Assembly: GCF_040049275.1 (NCBI RefSeq)
Contig: NZ_JBDZDT010000001.1
Location: 558,001 to 622,000, forward strand
Direction: 5' to 3'
Source: Aquabacter sp040049275
GTDB lineage: Bacteria; Pseudomonadota; Alphaproteobacteria; Rhizobiales; Xanthobacteraceae
Length of the DNA stretch: 64,000 nt
The notes under the pieces are model-generated. The model was not told the DNA's origin. It made no database searches and worked only from the letters and a program-made list of their open reading frames with translations. Shown here piece after piece: positions 37,440 to 47,016 of the stretch. The translations under genes and the position numbers were made by a program. Position 1 is the first letter of the stretch. The number at the start of each line of letters is the position of its first letter.

Positions 37440-38330
37440 ATGACAATGGAACCCAAGGACCGCGCTACGTATTCGGCCATCGTCGACCGCCCGCCGCTGA
37501 AGCTGCCGGGCAAGGCGCGCGTGGTGCTGTGGACCATCGTGAACTACGAAGTCTGGGACATCGGCCGCCCCATGGCGCGCCAGATCATCCCCGCCCCCAC
37601 CGGCCAGGTGCTGCTGCCGGACGTGCCCAACTGGAGCTGGCACGAATACGGCATGCGGGTCGGCGCGTGGCGCTTCTTCAAGCTCTACGAGAAGCTCGGC
37701 ATCCGCCCCACCCTCTCCATCAATGCCCGCGTGTGCGAGGACTATACCCGCGTGGCCAAGCAGGCGCTGGATCTCGGCTGGGAGTTCATGGGCCATGCCT
37801 ATGACCAGATGCCCATGCACAAGCATGACGATCCGCGGGAGATGATCTTCCGCTCCATGGACATCCTGGAGAAGTTCACCGGCAAGCGCCCGCGCGGCTG
37901 GCTCGGGCCTGGCCTCACCCAATTGCTCGACACCCCCGAAATCCTGGTGGAAGCGGGCGTGAAATATATCGGCGACTGGGTGTGGGACGACGAGCCCGCC
38001 ACCATCAACACCGCCAAGGGCCCGCTGGTGACCCTGCCCTATACGGTTGAGCACAACGACATCCCCATGATGGCCGTGCACCATCATGAATCGCCCTATT
38101 GGGTGACGCGCTTCAAGGACGCCATCGACCGGCTGCACGCCGAGGGCGCGGACCGGGCCAAGGTGCTGGCGGTGGCGATCCACCCCTACATTTCCGGCCA
38201 GCCCCACCGCATCAAGTATCTCGAAGAGATCTACGACTATGCCGCCAGCCTCGGCGACGTGCTGTTCTGGAACGGCGACGATCTGCTGGACTGGTACAAT
38301 GCCGAGAAGGCGAAGGGCTATCCCGTATGA
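37440..38330 (+). CDS. Polysaccharide-deacetylase-fold hydrolase 1 (allantoinase PuuE-like)
   Basis: This 296-residue NodB-fold protein lacks a signal peptide and resembles cytoplasmic allantoinases and cyclic-amide hydrolases (PuuE) more than cell-wall deacetylases. It has WTIVNYEVWD near residue 30 in place of the catalytic TFDD, GHAYDQMPMH near 118, FTGKRPRGWLGPGLTQ near 145 and IHPYISGQPHR near 249. These could coordinate metal or place the substrate. It is 41 bases after the aldolase and overlaps the next gene by ATGA. About half of aligned positions match the second copy by eye. Ring opening of a cyclic amide is inferred. Confidence 0.82.
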   Translation: MTMEPKDRATYSAIVDRPPLKLPGKARVVLWTIVNYEVWDIGRPMARQIIPAPTGQVLLPDVPNWSWHEYGMRVGAWRFFKLYEKLGIRPTLSINARVCEDYTRVAKQALDLGWEFMGHAYDQMPMHKHDDPREMIFRSMDILEKFTGKRPRGWLGPGLTQLLDTPEILVEAGVKYIGDWVWDDEPATINTAKGPLVTLPYTVEHNDIPMMAVHHHESPYWVTRFKDAIDRLHAEGADRAKVLAVAIHPYISGQPHRIKYLEEIYDYAASLGDVLFWNGDDLLDWYNAEKAKGYPV

Positions 38331-39040
38331 GCCCTGAGGCTTCCTTCGTCGTCCCCGCGCCGGAGACCGTCTCGCTGCCCGTCATCGGCAGCGCGGCGCG
38401 CTTCCCGGTGCGGCGCGTCTATTGCGTCGGCCGCAACTATCTCGCCCATATCCGCGAGATGAAGGAGGCCGAGGACGAGCGCGACCCGCCCTTCTTCTTC
38501 CAGAAGCCCCGCGATGCCATCGTGGAGGACGGCGCCACCGTCCCCTACCCGCCGGACACGGACGATTTCCAGTATGAGATCGAGCTGGTGGTGGCCGTCG
38601 GCGCCCATGCCCGCGACGTGAGCGTTGGAGAGGCTTTCGGGGCCATCTACGGCTACGGCATAGGCATCGACCTCACCCGCCGAGACCGGCAGAGGGAATG
38701 CGGCGGCAAGCGCCTGCCCTGGGAGGCGGGAAAGTCCTTCGACCGTTCCGCGCCCTGCGGGCCCATCACGCCCGCCGGCGCGGGCGGCGATCCCATGAGG
38801 GGCGCCATCACCCTGTCGGTGAACGGCGTCGAGACCCAGCGCGGCGACCTCGCGCAGATGATCTGGAACGTGCCGGAGATCGTCTCCAACCTCTCCCGCT
38901 CCTACGATCTGGAGCCGGGCGACCTCATCATGACCGGCACGCCGGCCGGCGTCGGCCCGGTGCGGCCCGGGGATTGCATCGTCGGCGCCATCGACGGCTT
39001 CGGGACCCTCACCATAACAATCGGCGACAGGGAGAAATGA
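38327..39040 (+). CDS. Fumarylacetoacetate-hydrolase-family enzyme
   Basis: This 237-residue FAH-fold protein has CVGRNYLAHIREM near residue 33, the metal-binding YEIELVVAVG near 84, KSFDRSAPCGPI near 137 and MTGTPAGVGPVRPGD near residue 202. The family includes acylpyruvate hydrolases, fumarylpyruvate hydrolases and decarboxylases of catabolic pathways. The full length and motifs indicate an active metal-dependent enzyme. It lies between the two deacetylase-fold genes with ATGA overlaps on both sides. Confidence 0.9.
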   Translation: MSPEASFVVPAPETVSLPVIGSAARFPVRRVYCVGRNYLAHIREMKEAEDERDPPFFFQKPRDAIVEDGATVPYPPDTDDFQYEIELVVAVGAHARDVSVGEAFGAIYGYGIGIDLTRRDRQRECGGKRLPWEAGKSFDRSAPCGPITPAGAGGDPMRGAITLSVNGVETQRGDLAQMIWNVPEIVSNLSRSYDLEPGDLIMTGTPAGVGPVRPGDCIVGAIDGFGTLTITIGDREK

Positions 39041-39939
39041 CCATGCTGCCCACCGAGCGCATTTCCTATTCCCCCATCTCGGAGCGGCCGCGGCTTCGCT
39101 TGCCCGGCGGCGCCCGCATGGCGGTGTGGATCATCGTCAATGTGGAGGAGTGGAACCCGCTCGAGACCATGCCGCGCACGGTGCTCACCCCGCCCGCCGG
39201 CGGCTCGCCCACGCCCGACATCCCCAACTGGGCCTGGCATGAATACGGCAACCGCGTGGGCTTCTGGCGCATGCTGGACGTGTTCGACGATTGCAACGTG
39301 CCCGCGGCGCTTGCCATCAACGGCTCGGCCATCAATGCCTATGAGCCCATCGCCCGCGCCGCTTTGGACCGGAACTGGGAGTTCATCGGCCACGGCTTCA
39401 GCCAGAAGAACATGCAGAAGGTGGAGAACGAGGCGGCCGATATCGCCCGGACCACCGACGTGATCCAGAGCTTCACCGGCAAGCGCCCGCGCGGCTGGCT
39501 GGGGCCGGGCCTCACCGAGACCTGGGAGACGCCCGACCTCCTCGTGGAGAACGGCTACGACTATGTCTGCGACTGGGTGCTGGACGACCAGCCCGTGGTG
39601 CTGAAGACCCGCACCAAGCCCATCATCAACATCCCCTACACCCAGGAATGCAACGACGTGGCGATGATGCTGATCCAGCATCACAAGGCGCGCGAATATT
39701 ACGACCGCGCCATCGACCAGTTCGAGCAGATCTACAGCGACTCCCGCAAGAGCGCCCGCATCATGGCGCTGGTGGTGCATCCCTACATCATGGGCGCGCC
39801 GCACCGGGCGCGCTATTTCCGCAAGGCGGTGGAGCGCATCAGGGAGCATGACGACGTCGCGTTCATGACCGGCGGCGAGATCTACGACTGGTACCTGCGC
39901 GAGCAGCCGGATGCCCTTGGGGGAGCCAGCGCGGCATGA
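39037..39939 (+). CDS. Polysaccharide-deacetylase-fold hydrolase 2 (allantoinase PuuE-like)
   Basis: This 300-residue paralogue of the gene at 37440 has WIIVNVEEWNPLE near residue 31, IGHGFSQKNMQKVENE near 127, the same FTGKRPRGWLGPGLTE segment near 148 and VVHPYIMGAPHRARY near 249. The shared segments show recent common origin, but the substrate-facing parts differ, so two successive or related cyclic substrates are plausible. ATGA overlaps link it to the FAH gene before and the permease after. Confidence 0.82.
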   Translation: MTMLPTERISYSPISERPRLRLPGGARMAVWIIVNVEEWNPLETMPRTVLTPPAGGSPTPDIPNWAWHEYGNRVGFWRMLDVFDDCNVPAALAINGSAINAYEPIARAALDRNWEFIGHGFSQKNMQKVENEAADIARTTDVIQSFTGKRPRGWLGPGLTETWETPDLLVENGYDYVCDWVLDDQPVVLKTRTKPIINIPYTQECNDVAMMLIQHHKAREYYDRAIDQFEQIYSDSRKSARIMALVVHPYIMGAPHRARYFRKAVERIREHDDVAFMTGGEIYDWYLREQPDALGGASAA

Positions 39940-40796
39940 GCGGTCTCAACGCTTTCCAGCTCCTCAACGGGCTCACCTTCGCGGCGCTGCTGTTCATCGT
40001 GGCCTCCGGCTTCACGCTGATCTTCGGCCTGCTGCGCATCGTGAACCTCGCCCATGGGGCGCTGTATCTTCTCGGCGGCTACGCCGCCTATGCCGTCGCC
40101 TCCTCCACCGGCAGCTTTCTCGCGGGCATGCTGGCGGCCATGGCGGCGGTGGCGGTGATGGGCCTCATCCTCGACCAGGGCCTGCTGCGCTTCGTGCGCG
40201 GCTACGAGCTGCGGCAAGTGCTGCTGACCCTGGGCGTTGGGCTCGTGCTCAACGACATGATGCTGGTGATCTTCGGCGGCGACACCTACACGGTGCCGGC
40301 CCCTGAATTCCTGCGCGGAGCGGTGCGCTTCGCCGGGTTGTTCTATCCCAAGTATCGCCTGTTCGTGCTGGCGCTGGGCATCGTCATCTTCATCCTGCTC
40401 TGGGTGCTTTTGAACAAGACGCGGCTCGGCGCGCTGATCCGCGCGGGCGTGGATGATCCCGAGACCATCGAGGCCATGGGCATCAACATCCGCCGGATCT
40501 TCCTGCTCACCTTCATGCTGGGCGCGGCCTTGGCCGGCCTCGGCGGCGCGGTGGGCGGGGCCTTCCTCACCCTCTATCCCAGCGCGGATGCGGAGATCCT
40601 CGTCTTCTCCCTCGCTGTCGTCATCATCGGCGGCCGCGGCAGCCTCGTGGGCGCCGCCGTAGGCGCGCTGATGGTGGGCATGCTCAATACGGTCGGGCAG
40701 GTGATGTTCCCGGAATTCGCTTACTTCGTCATCTTCGGCCCCATGGCGGCCATCCTCGCCTTCCGCCCCCTCGGCCTGTTCGGGAGGACCGCATGA
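39936..40796 (+). CDS. Branched-chain-type ABC permease (LivH)
   Basis: This 286-residue inner-membrane permease has about eight helices. It shows the LivH features FAALLFIVASGFTLIFGLLR near residue 12, NLAHGALYLLGGYAAYAV near 36 and VIIGGRGSLVGAAVGAL near 229. It pairs with the next permease. Together with the binding protein and two ATPases it forms a full importer in the catabolic cluster, so it probably imports the pathway substrate. Confidence 0.92.
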   Translation: MSGLNAFQLLNGLTFAALLFIVASGFTLIFGLLRIVNLAHGALYLLGGYAAYAVASSTGSFLAGMLAAMAAVAVMGLILDQGLLRFVRGYELRQVLLTLGVGLVLNDMMLVIFGGDTYTVPAPEFLRGAVRFAGLFYPKYRLFVLALGIVIFILLWVLLNKTRLGALIRAGVDDPETIEAMGINIRRIFLLTFMLGAALAGLGGAVGGAFLTLYPSADAEILVFSLAVVIIGGRGSLVGAAVGALMVGMLNTVGQVMFPEFAYFVIFGPMAAILAFRPLGLFGRTA

Positions 40797-41731
40797 CCGC
40801 CGCCGCCATGCCGCGCCTCGCACTCGCCGCCGTCCTCCTGGGGGCGCTCGCCTTCGCCGTGGTGCCGCTCCTCGTGCCCACCTACCAGGTGAGCATTCTC
40901 ACCGAGGTGCTGATCTATGCGGTGCTCGCCATGGCCGTGGACGTGCTCGCCGGCTATGCCGGGCGCACGCCGCTCTGCCTCGGCGCCGTGTTCGGCGTCT
41001 CCACCTATGTGACGGTCTACTGGACCGCCACCATGGCGGGCTCGCCTTATGTGGGCATGGCGCTGGGCATCATCGCCGCCACCATCGTGGCCGCGGTCTT
41101 CGCCGTCCTCGCCATCCGCACCACGGGCGTCTACTTTCTGCTCCTCACCCTCGCCCTCGGCATGATCGTGTGGGGCGTGTGCCTGCGCTGGACTTCTGTG
41201 ACCGGCGGCGAGAATGGCATCCGGGGCAGCGTGCGGCCCGCCGAGCTCGCGGCGCACCTGCCCTTCTACTACGTGGTGTTCGTGGCAGTGGCGGTGGTCA
41301 CCTTCATCATGTGGCGCTTCGTGCGCTCGCCCTTCGGCCTGACGCTGCGCGGCATCCGCGACAGCGAGAGCCGCATGCGCTCGCTCGGCTACAACGTCTC
41401 GCTGCACATGTTCCTGGCCTTCACCGTGGCCGGCTTCTTCGCCGGAGTGGCGGGCGCGCTCTATGCCATGTTCAACGACTTCGTGAGCCCCTCCACGGTG
41501 GCTCTCACCCAGTCGGTGGAAGGGCTGCTCATGGCCATCACCGGCGGCATCGGCACGCTGTTCGGCGCCTTTGTCGGCGCGCTCGCCATCATCGGCCTCG
41601 AGAATGCGGTGAGCCTCTACACCGAGCGCTGGCAGACCGTGCTCGGGCTCGCCTTCATCCTCATCATGATCTTCGCCCCCGAGGGCATTCTCGGCGGCAT
41701 TAGGACCCTGCTCGCACGAAAGCGGGGCTGA
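40793..41731 (+). CDS. Branched-chain-type ABC permease (LivM)
   Basis: This 312-residue second permease has about nine to ten helices: LTEVLIYAVLAMAVDVLAGY near the start, then DSESRMRSLGYNVSLHMFLA near residue 188, the cytoplasmic ATPase-contact loop of LivM proteins. It starts in an ATGA overlap with LivH. Confidence 0.92.
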   Translation: MTAAAMPRLALAAVLLGALAFAVVPLLVPTYQVSILTEVLIYAVLAMAVDVLAGYAGRTPLCLGAVFGVSTYVTVYWTATMAGSPYVGMALGIIAATIVAAVFAVLAIRTTGVYFLLLTLALGMIVWGVCLRWTSVTGGENGIRGSVRPAELAAHLPFYYVVFVAVAVVTFIMWRFVRSPFGLTLRGIRDSESRMRSLGYNVSLHMFLAFTVAGFFAGVAGALYAMFNDFVSPSTVALTQSVEGLLMAITGGIGTLFGAFVGALAIIGLENAVSLYTERWQTVLGLAFILIMIFAPEGILGGIRTLLARKRG

Positions 41732-41771
41732 CACGACCTTGAACCAGACCGAACCAGCAGGAGTGGGACAG

Positions 41772-43028
41772 ATGGATCGCAGGACATTCCTTAAGACCGG
41801 CGTGGCGCTCGCCGCGGTCGGCACCGTCGCCAAGCCCTATATCGCCCGGGCGCAGGCCACCGGCCCCATCAAGATCGGCCTCATGGCGCCGCTCACGGGC
41901 GTCGTCGCCGCCGGCGGTCGCGAGATGGTGGACGGCTTCCAGATGTATCTCGACGAGCAGGGCGGCCAGATTGCGGGCCGCAAGGTCGAGGTCATCGTCG
42001 AGGATGACGGCGCCAATCCCGACATGGCGCTCCAGAAGGCCCGCCGCCTCGTGGAGCAGGCCGGCGTCTCCATGCTGTGCGGCAACCTGCTCGCGAACAC
42101 GGGCCTTGCGGTGGCGAACTATGTGAAGGGCAACGGCATGCCCTATTTCATCCCCATCATCGCCGCCGACGAGCTCACCCAGCGCAACCGCATCAAGAAC
42201 GTGGTGCGCGTCGCCGGCTATACCGGCAGTCAGTTCCCGCGCCCGCTTGCCGACTGGTGCCTGAAGCAGGGCTACAAGAAGGCCGCCACCATCGCCCAGG
42301 ACTACACGTTCGGCCAGGAGCAGTGCGGCGGCTTCTGCCAGACCTTCACCGAGGGCGGCGGGTCGATCGCCGGCCAGTTCTGGCACCCGCTCAACACGTC
42401 CGACTTCTCGCCCTATCTCGGCCAGCTGGCCAATCTCGGCGTGGACGTGATCTTCGCCATGGAGACCGGCGCGGATGCCACGCGCTTCATGCAGCAGTAC
42501 GGCAATTTCGGCCTGAAGGGTCAGATCCCGCTGGTGGGCGCCATGAACATGACCGACCAGTCGGTGATCCGCACCATGGGCTCAGAAGTGGAAGGCGTCA
42601 TCGTCGCCGCGCACTTCGCCGAGGGCTCGCAGGATCCGGCCACCAAGAAGTTCGTCGAAGCCCACGTCAAGAAGTACAACAAGCTGCCGTCCCTCTACGG
42701 CTTCTCCATGTATTCCGGCGCCATGTGGATCGACGAGGCGGCCAAGACCATCAAGGGCAATGTGGAAGACCGTGACGCTTTCCTTGGGGCCGTGTCCAAG
42801 ACCGAGCTGACCGGCTCGCCGCTCGGACAGACCGTGAAGCTCGACGCCTATGGCAACCCGATCTACGACGTGAAGATCCGCAAGGTGGAGAAGAACGCGG
42901 ACGGCAAATATTGGAACGCGCCGATCGCCAATTATCCGCAGGTCTCGCAGTTCTGGAAGTACGACCCCGAGACCTACATGAAGCAGCCGCCCTATTCGCG
43001 CGAGTTCCAGGGCATCAAGAAGAGCTGA
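41772..43028 (+). CDS. Branched-chain-type ABC substrate-binding protein, Tat-exported
   Basis: This 418-residue periplasmic binding protein of the LivK/amidase-urea group starts MDRRTFLKTGVALAAVG, a twin-arginine signal (RR at 3-4). The mature protein begins near residue 29, before IKIGLMAPLTGVVAAGG. I used ATG 41772 because AGGAG lies eight bases upstream; a TTG at 41739 would add 11 residues. Such proteins bind amides, urea, aromatic acids or amino acids. Tat export suggests folding before export. Confidence 0.92.
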   Translation: MDRRTFLKTGVALAAVGTVAKPYIARAQATGPIKIGLMAPLTGVVAAGGREMVDGFQMYLDEQGGQIAGRKVEVIVEDDGANPDMALQKARRLVEQAGVSMLCGNLLANTGLAVANYVKGNGMPYFIPIIAADELTQRNRIKNVVRVAGYTGSQFPRPLADWCLKQGYKKAATIAQDYTFGQEQCGGFCQTFTEGGGSIAGQFWHPLNTSDFSPYLGQLANLGVDVIFAMETGADATRFMQQYGNFGLKGQIPLVGAMNMTDQSVIRTMGSEVEGVIVAAHFAEGSQDPATKKFVEAHVKKYNKLPSLYGFSMYSGAMWIDEAAKTIKGNVEDRDAFLGAVSKTELTGSPLGQTVKLDAYGNPIYDVKIRKVEKNADGKYWNAPIANYPQVSQFWKYDPETYMKQPPYSREFQGIKKS

Positions 43029-43051
43029 GGCTCCTCTCCCTTGCTCCCTGT

Positions 43052-43174
43052 CCCCTCTCCCGCTTGCGGGGGAGGGCTAGGGAGGGGGAAAGAGCCGGGC
43101 ATAAAAGCTGGGGCGAAGATCGCTCTGCTTGAAGTGCCCCCTCCCCAACCCTCCCCCGCAAGCGGGAGAGGGGG
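43052..43174. repeat. Family B MITE-like element between the binding-protein and ATPase genes
   Basis: Inverted ends CCCCTCTCCCGCTTGCGGGG (43052-43071) and the complement near 43151-43173 enclose about 80 bases. The inner sequence GCTCTGCTTGAAGTGCC is the complement of that in the 59.1-kb copy. It fills the 176-base gap inside the transport operon. Confidence 0.75.
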
Positions 43175-43204
43175 CGTATTCCGCCAACGAGAACGGATCT
43201 TTCA

Positions 43205-43952
<748 letters not shown>

Positions 43953-43960
<8 letters not shown>

Positions 43961-44657
43961 GGTCGCGGACATCCACTCCTTCTACGGGGAAGCCCACGTG
44001 CTCCAGGGCGCGAGCCTCAGCGTGGGCAAGAGCGAGGTGGTGGCGCTGCTCGGCCGCAACGGCATGGGCAAGACCACCCTCATCCGCTCCATCATGGGCG
44101 TCTCCCCGCCCAATGTCCGCTCCGGCAGCGTCAGCTTCAAGGGCGAGAGCATCAGGGGCCTCTCGCCCCACCTCATCGCCAGGCGCGGCGTCGGCTACGT
44201 GCCCCAGGGCCGGCGCCTGTTCGCATCGCTCACGGTCACCGAGCACCTCACCGTGCTGAAGCCGGCCAGCGCCACCCATGGCTGGACGGTGGCGAAGGCG
44301 TTCGAATTCTTCCCCCGCCTTGGCGAGCGGCGCCACCATCGCGGCAACCAGCTTTCCGGCGGCGAGCGGCAGATGCTGGCGGTGGCGCGCGCGCTGATGA
44401 TCGATCCGGAGCTGATCCTCATGGATGAGCCCTCCGAGGGCCTCGCGCCGGTGATGGTGCAGCACCTGGAAGGCATCATCCAGGAGCTCAAAGCCGCCGG
44501 CCTCTCCATCCTGCTCGTGGAGCAGAACCTCTATAGCGCGCTCGCCGTCGCGGAGCGGGTCTACATCCTGGAGACGGGCCGCGTGGTGCACGAGGCCACC
44601 GCCGCCGAGATCGGCGGCGACCCTGAAACCCTCACCAAATTCCTCGGCGTTCACTGA
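43953..44657 (+). CDS. Branched-chain-type ABC ATPase (LivF)
   Basis: This 234-residue second ATPase has Walker A GRNGMGKTT (about 35-43), signature LSGGERQML (about 132-140) and Walker B ILMDEPSEGLAP (about 154-165). It completes the importer with LivG. The small AtzG-like gene follows after nine bases, so the amidase pair is likely in the same transcript. Confidence 0.93.
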
Positions 44658-44666
44658 AGGCCCGCC

Positions 44667-44867
44667 ATGACCGAAGACCAGGCCCTCGTGCTGCTGCGCG
44701 ACCTCAACGGTGTTGTGGTGGACGATGCGGAGGCCCGCGCGGCGGTCGCCGTGGCGCGGGCGGTGGATGCGGCCGTGGCGGCGGGCGCCGATGCGCATAT
44801 GAGCCTCGACGAGGCGCCCTGGAGCTTCGACACGCTGCGCGCTCTTTCGACCGAGGCACGGAAATGA
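44667..44867 (+). CDS. AtzG-like small subunit (GatC-type amidase partner)
   Basis: This 66-residue protein has no catalytic motif but matches the size and place of AtzG, the small partner of the 1-carboxybiuret hydrolase AtzE. Its last residues WSFDTLRALS resemble the F-x-P-x-x-L-type contact region of GatC/DUF4089 proteins. It starts nine bases after livF, and its stop overlaps the amidase start by ATGA, so the two are made together. The assignment rests on size, position and the end motif; sequence identity is low. Confidence 0.6.
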   Translation: MTEDQALVLLRDLNGVVVDDAEARAAVAVARAVDAAVAAGADAHMSLDEAPWSFDTLRALSTEARK

Positions 44868-46291
44868 GCGTGTCCCTGGACAGCCTCCACGCGCTCGGCG
44901 TGATCGACACGGCGGAAGCGGTGGCAAGCGGCGCGGTCTCGGCCGAGACCGTCGCTCAAGCGGCCCTGGACCGGCTGCGGCGGCTCGGCCCGCGCTTCAA
45001 TGCCGTCATCGCGCTGGACGAGGCGCGCGCCCTGGAAGGCGCCCGCGCGGTGGATGCCGCCCGCGCCAGGGGCGAAGCGCTCGGGCCGCTGGCGGGTGTG
45101 CCGCTGGCGCACAAGGACCTGTTCTATCGCGCCGGCCGCATCTGTGCCGGCGGTTCCCTCATCCGCAGGGATTTCGTGCCGGACGTCACCTCCGCCGCGC
45201 TGGAACGGCTGGACGGCGCGGGCGCGCTGGACCTGGGGCGCCTGCACCTCGCGGAATTCGCCCTCTCGCCCACCGGCTTCAACGCCCATGACGAGCACGG
45301 GCGGAACCCCTGGAAGCCGGACTATTGCTCCGGCGGCTCCTCCTCGGGTTCCGGCGCGGCAGTAGCGGGCCGGCTCGTGTGCGGCGCGCTGGGCTCGGAC
45401 ACGGGCGGCTCCATCCGCCATCCCGCCGCCATGTGCGGGATTACGGGCCTGAAGCCGACCCATGGCCTCGTGCCCATGTTCGGCGCCATGCCGCTGGCGC
45501 CCTCGCTCGACACGCTCGGCCCGCTCGCCCGCAGCGCGCGCGATGCGGCGCGGCTGCTCTCGGTGATCGCCGGCCCGGACCCGCGCGACGGCTCCACCCT
45601 CGCCGCGCCGGTCCGCGATTACGAAGCGGGTCTTTCCGGCGATTTGCGCGGCGTTACCATCGCAGTGCCGGACGGCTATTATCGCGAGGCCGCGACGCCG
45701 GACGTCCTCGCGCTGCTGGACGAGAGCCTCGCCGCCCTGAAGGATCGCGGCGCCCGTATCATCGAGACCGCCGTGCCGGACATGCCGCTCCTCAATGCCA
45801 TGATGCAGCTCGTCATGGGCGTCGAAGGCGCGACCCTCCACCGCCGCTGGCTGGCAGAGCGCCCGCAGGATTACGGCGCGCAGATCCGGGCCCGTCTCCT
45901 GCCCGGCCTCGCCTATCCCGCCACCCGCTATGCCGAGGCGCTGATGCTGCGCGCCAAGCTCACGCAGGGCTGGCTCACCGCCGCTATGGGCGAGGCGGAC
46001 ATGGTGCATATTCCCACCCTGGCCGTGCCGGTGCCCACCATCGCGGAGACCACCGAGGGCGCGCCGGCCGACATCGCCGCCGCCATCGCCCGCCTGACCC
46101 ATTGCACCCGGGCCATCAACTATCTCGGCCTGCCCTCCCTCAGCCTGCCCTGCGGCTTCACCGCGAACGGCATGCCGGCGGCGTTCCAGCTTGTGGGCCA
46201 GCCCTTCGGGGAAGAGGCGTTGCTGAAGGCGGGTGACGCATATCAGAGGGCGACCAGTTTCCACCTTAGGTTGCCGCCGGGATGCGCCTAA
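44864..46291 (+). CDS. Amidase-signature hydrolase (AtzE-like)
   Basis: This 475-residue amidase has the Lys84-Ser159-Ser183 triad: GVPLAHKDLF near 78, SGGSSSGSGAAV near 156 and SDTGGSIRHPAA near 179. All are in the family spacing. It hydrolyses an amide or related C-N bond in the cytoplasm. The AtzG-like partner suggests the AtzE/GatA subgroup. The cyanuric-acid genes atzD and atzF are not in the window, so the substrate is probably not from s-triazine. It is the last gene of the cluster. Confidence 0.9.
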   Translation: MSVSLDSLHALGVIDTAEAVASGAVSAETVAQAALDRLRRLGPRFNAVIALDEARALEGARAVDAARARGEALGPLAGVPLAHKDLFYRAGRICAGGSLIRRDFVPDVTSAALERLDGAGALDLGRLHLAEFALSPTGFNAHDEHGRNPWKPDYCSGGSSSGSGAAVAGRLVCGALGSDTGGSIRHPAAMCGITGLKPTHGLVPMFGAMPLAPSLDTLGPLARSARDAARLLSVIAGPDPRDGSTLAAPVRDYEAGLSGDLRGVTIAVPDGYYREAATPDVLALLDESLAALKDRGARIIETAVPDMPLLNAMMQLVMGVEGATLHRRWLAERPQDYGAQIRARLLPGLAYPATRYAEALMLRAKLTQGWLTAAMGEADMVHIPTLAVPVPTIAETTEGAPADIAAAIARLTHCTRAINYLGLPSLSLPCGFTANGMPAAFQLVGQPFGEEALLKAGDAYQRATSFHLRLPPGCA

Positions 46292-46344
46292 GCTAAGCTT
46301 CCGCTGCCTCTCAACGCTCGCCTCCTTTTGTGGATGCTGGCTTT

Positions 46345-46358
46345 ATCGTATATACGAT
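46345..46358. promoter_or_regulatory. Palindromic operator of brnTA
   Basis: ATCGTATATACGAT is a perfect 14-base palindrome ending five bases before the brnT ATG. BrnA proteins repress their own operon by binding palindromes near the start. Confidence 0.65.
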
Positions 46359-46362
46359 TTGA

Positions 46363-46626
46363 ATGATCATCACGTGGGATGAGCGCAAGCGCCAAGCGAA
46401 CGTCGACAAGCACGGCTTGGACTTTTCCCTGCTGAATGAAGAATTCTTCCAGCGTGCGATCATCCTGCCCGCCAAGCTCGGCCGCCGCATGGCCATCGGG
46501 CAGATGGATGACGGGACGGTCGTCGTGATTTTTCTCCGTCTCGGCACGGAAGGCCTATCCGTGATCAGCATGCGCCGGCCGAGCGCGCAGGAACGGAGGC
46601 TCCTCGATGAGCAAAGCAAAGATTAA
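46363..46626 (+). CDS. brnT: BrnT-family toxin
   Basis: This 87-residue RelE-fold toxin begins MIITWDERKRQANVDKHGLD, the BrnT signature. It continues with VVVIFLRLGTEGLSVISMRR, where the Arg-rich end matches the catalytic strand. BrnT inhibits translation, probably by mRNA cleavage, and is neutralised by BrnA. The gene order toxin-antitoxin and the 20-base overlap with brnA are typical. The operator palindrome lies immediately upstream. Confidence 0.9.
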   Translation: MIITWDERKRQANVDKHGLDFSLLNEEFFQRAIILPAKLGRRMAIGQMDDGTVVVIFLRLGTEGLSVISMRRPSAQERRLLDEQSKD

Positions 46627-46906
46627 GGAATTTCAGCCAGGGCGTGGCTACACAAAAAAGGACTGGGACGAGGTGTCCGACAGCCCTGAATTCACGGCCG
46701 AAGATTTAAAACAGGCCCGTCCCTTCGCCGAGGTCTTCCCCGACCTTGCCGAGAGCCTGCGCACCCGCGGCCTCCAGAAGCGGCCCACCAAGGTTCCCGT
46801 CTCCATCCGCCTCAGTGCCGAAGTGGTCGAGCATTTCAAGGCCGGCGGCCCCGGCTGGCAGGGACGCATCGACGAGGCACTGAAGAAGGTGGTGCGCGGC
46901 GGCTGA
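46607..46906 (+). CDS. brnA: BrnA-family antitoxin
   Basis: This 99-residue antitoxin has a disordered, toxin-binding N-terminal part and a C-terminal ribbon-helix-helix DNA-binding domain (PVSIRLSAEVVEHFKAGGPG, about residues 64-83, then WQGRIDEALKKVV). It blocks BrnT and represses the operon. It overlaps brnT by 20 bases. Such modules are often mobile; no mobile gene is adjacent. Confidence 0.9.
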   Translation: MSKAKIKEFQPGRGYTKKDWDEVSDSPEFTAEDLKQARPFAEVFPDLAESLRTRGLQKRPTKVPVSIRLSAEVVEHFKAGGPGWQGRIDEALKKVVRGG

Positions 46907-47016
46907 CGCCGCATCGCGCACCCCCTGCGGCTTTATTGGGCTCCACAGGTGAGGAATGGCCCTTTAGGCTCAGCCTGCGCCGTGCGCTCAGCGCGCGGCC
47001 GATCTGCGGGGGTCAT

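Noticed and set aside
35257..37446. A 729-codon minus-strand frame across the hydrolase and aldolase genes
   Set aside because: Both plus-strand genes have clear motifs; the antisense frame shows only GC-bias composition and no motif.
44864..46291. Assignment of the amidase as GatA of the tRNA amidotransferase
   Set aside because: No gatB is adjacent, and the position in a catabolic transport operon with an AtzG-like partner fits a catabolic amidase better.
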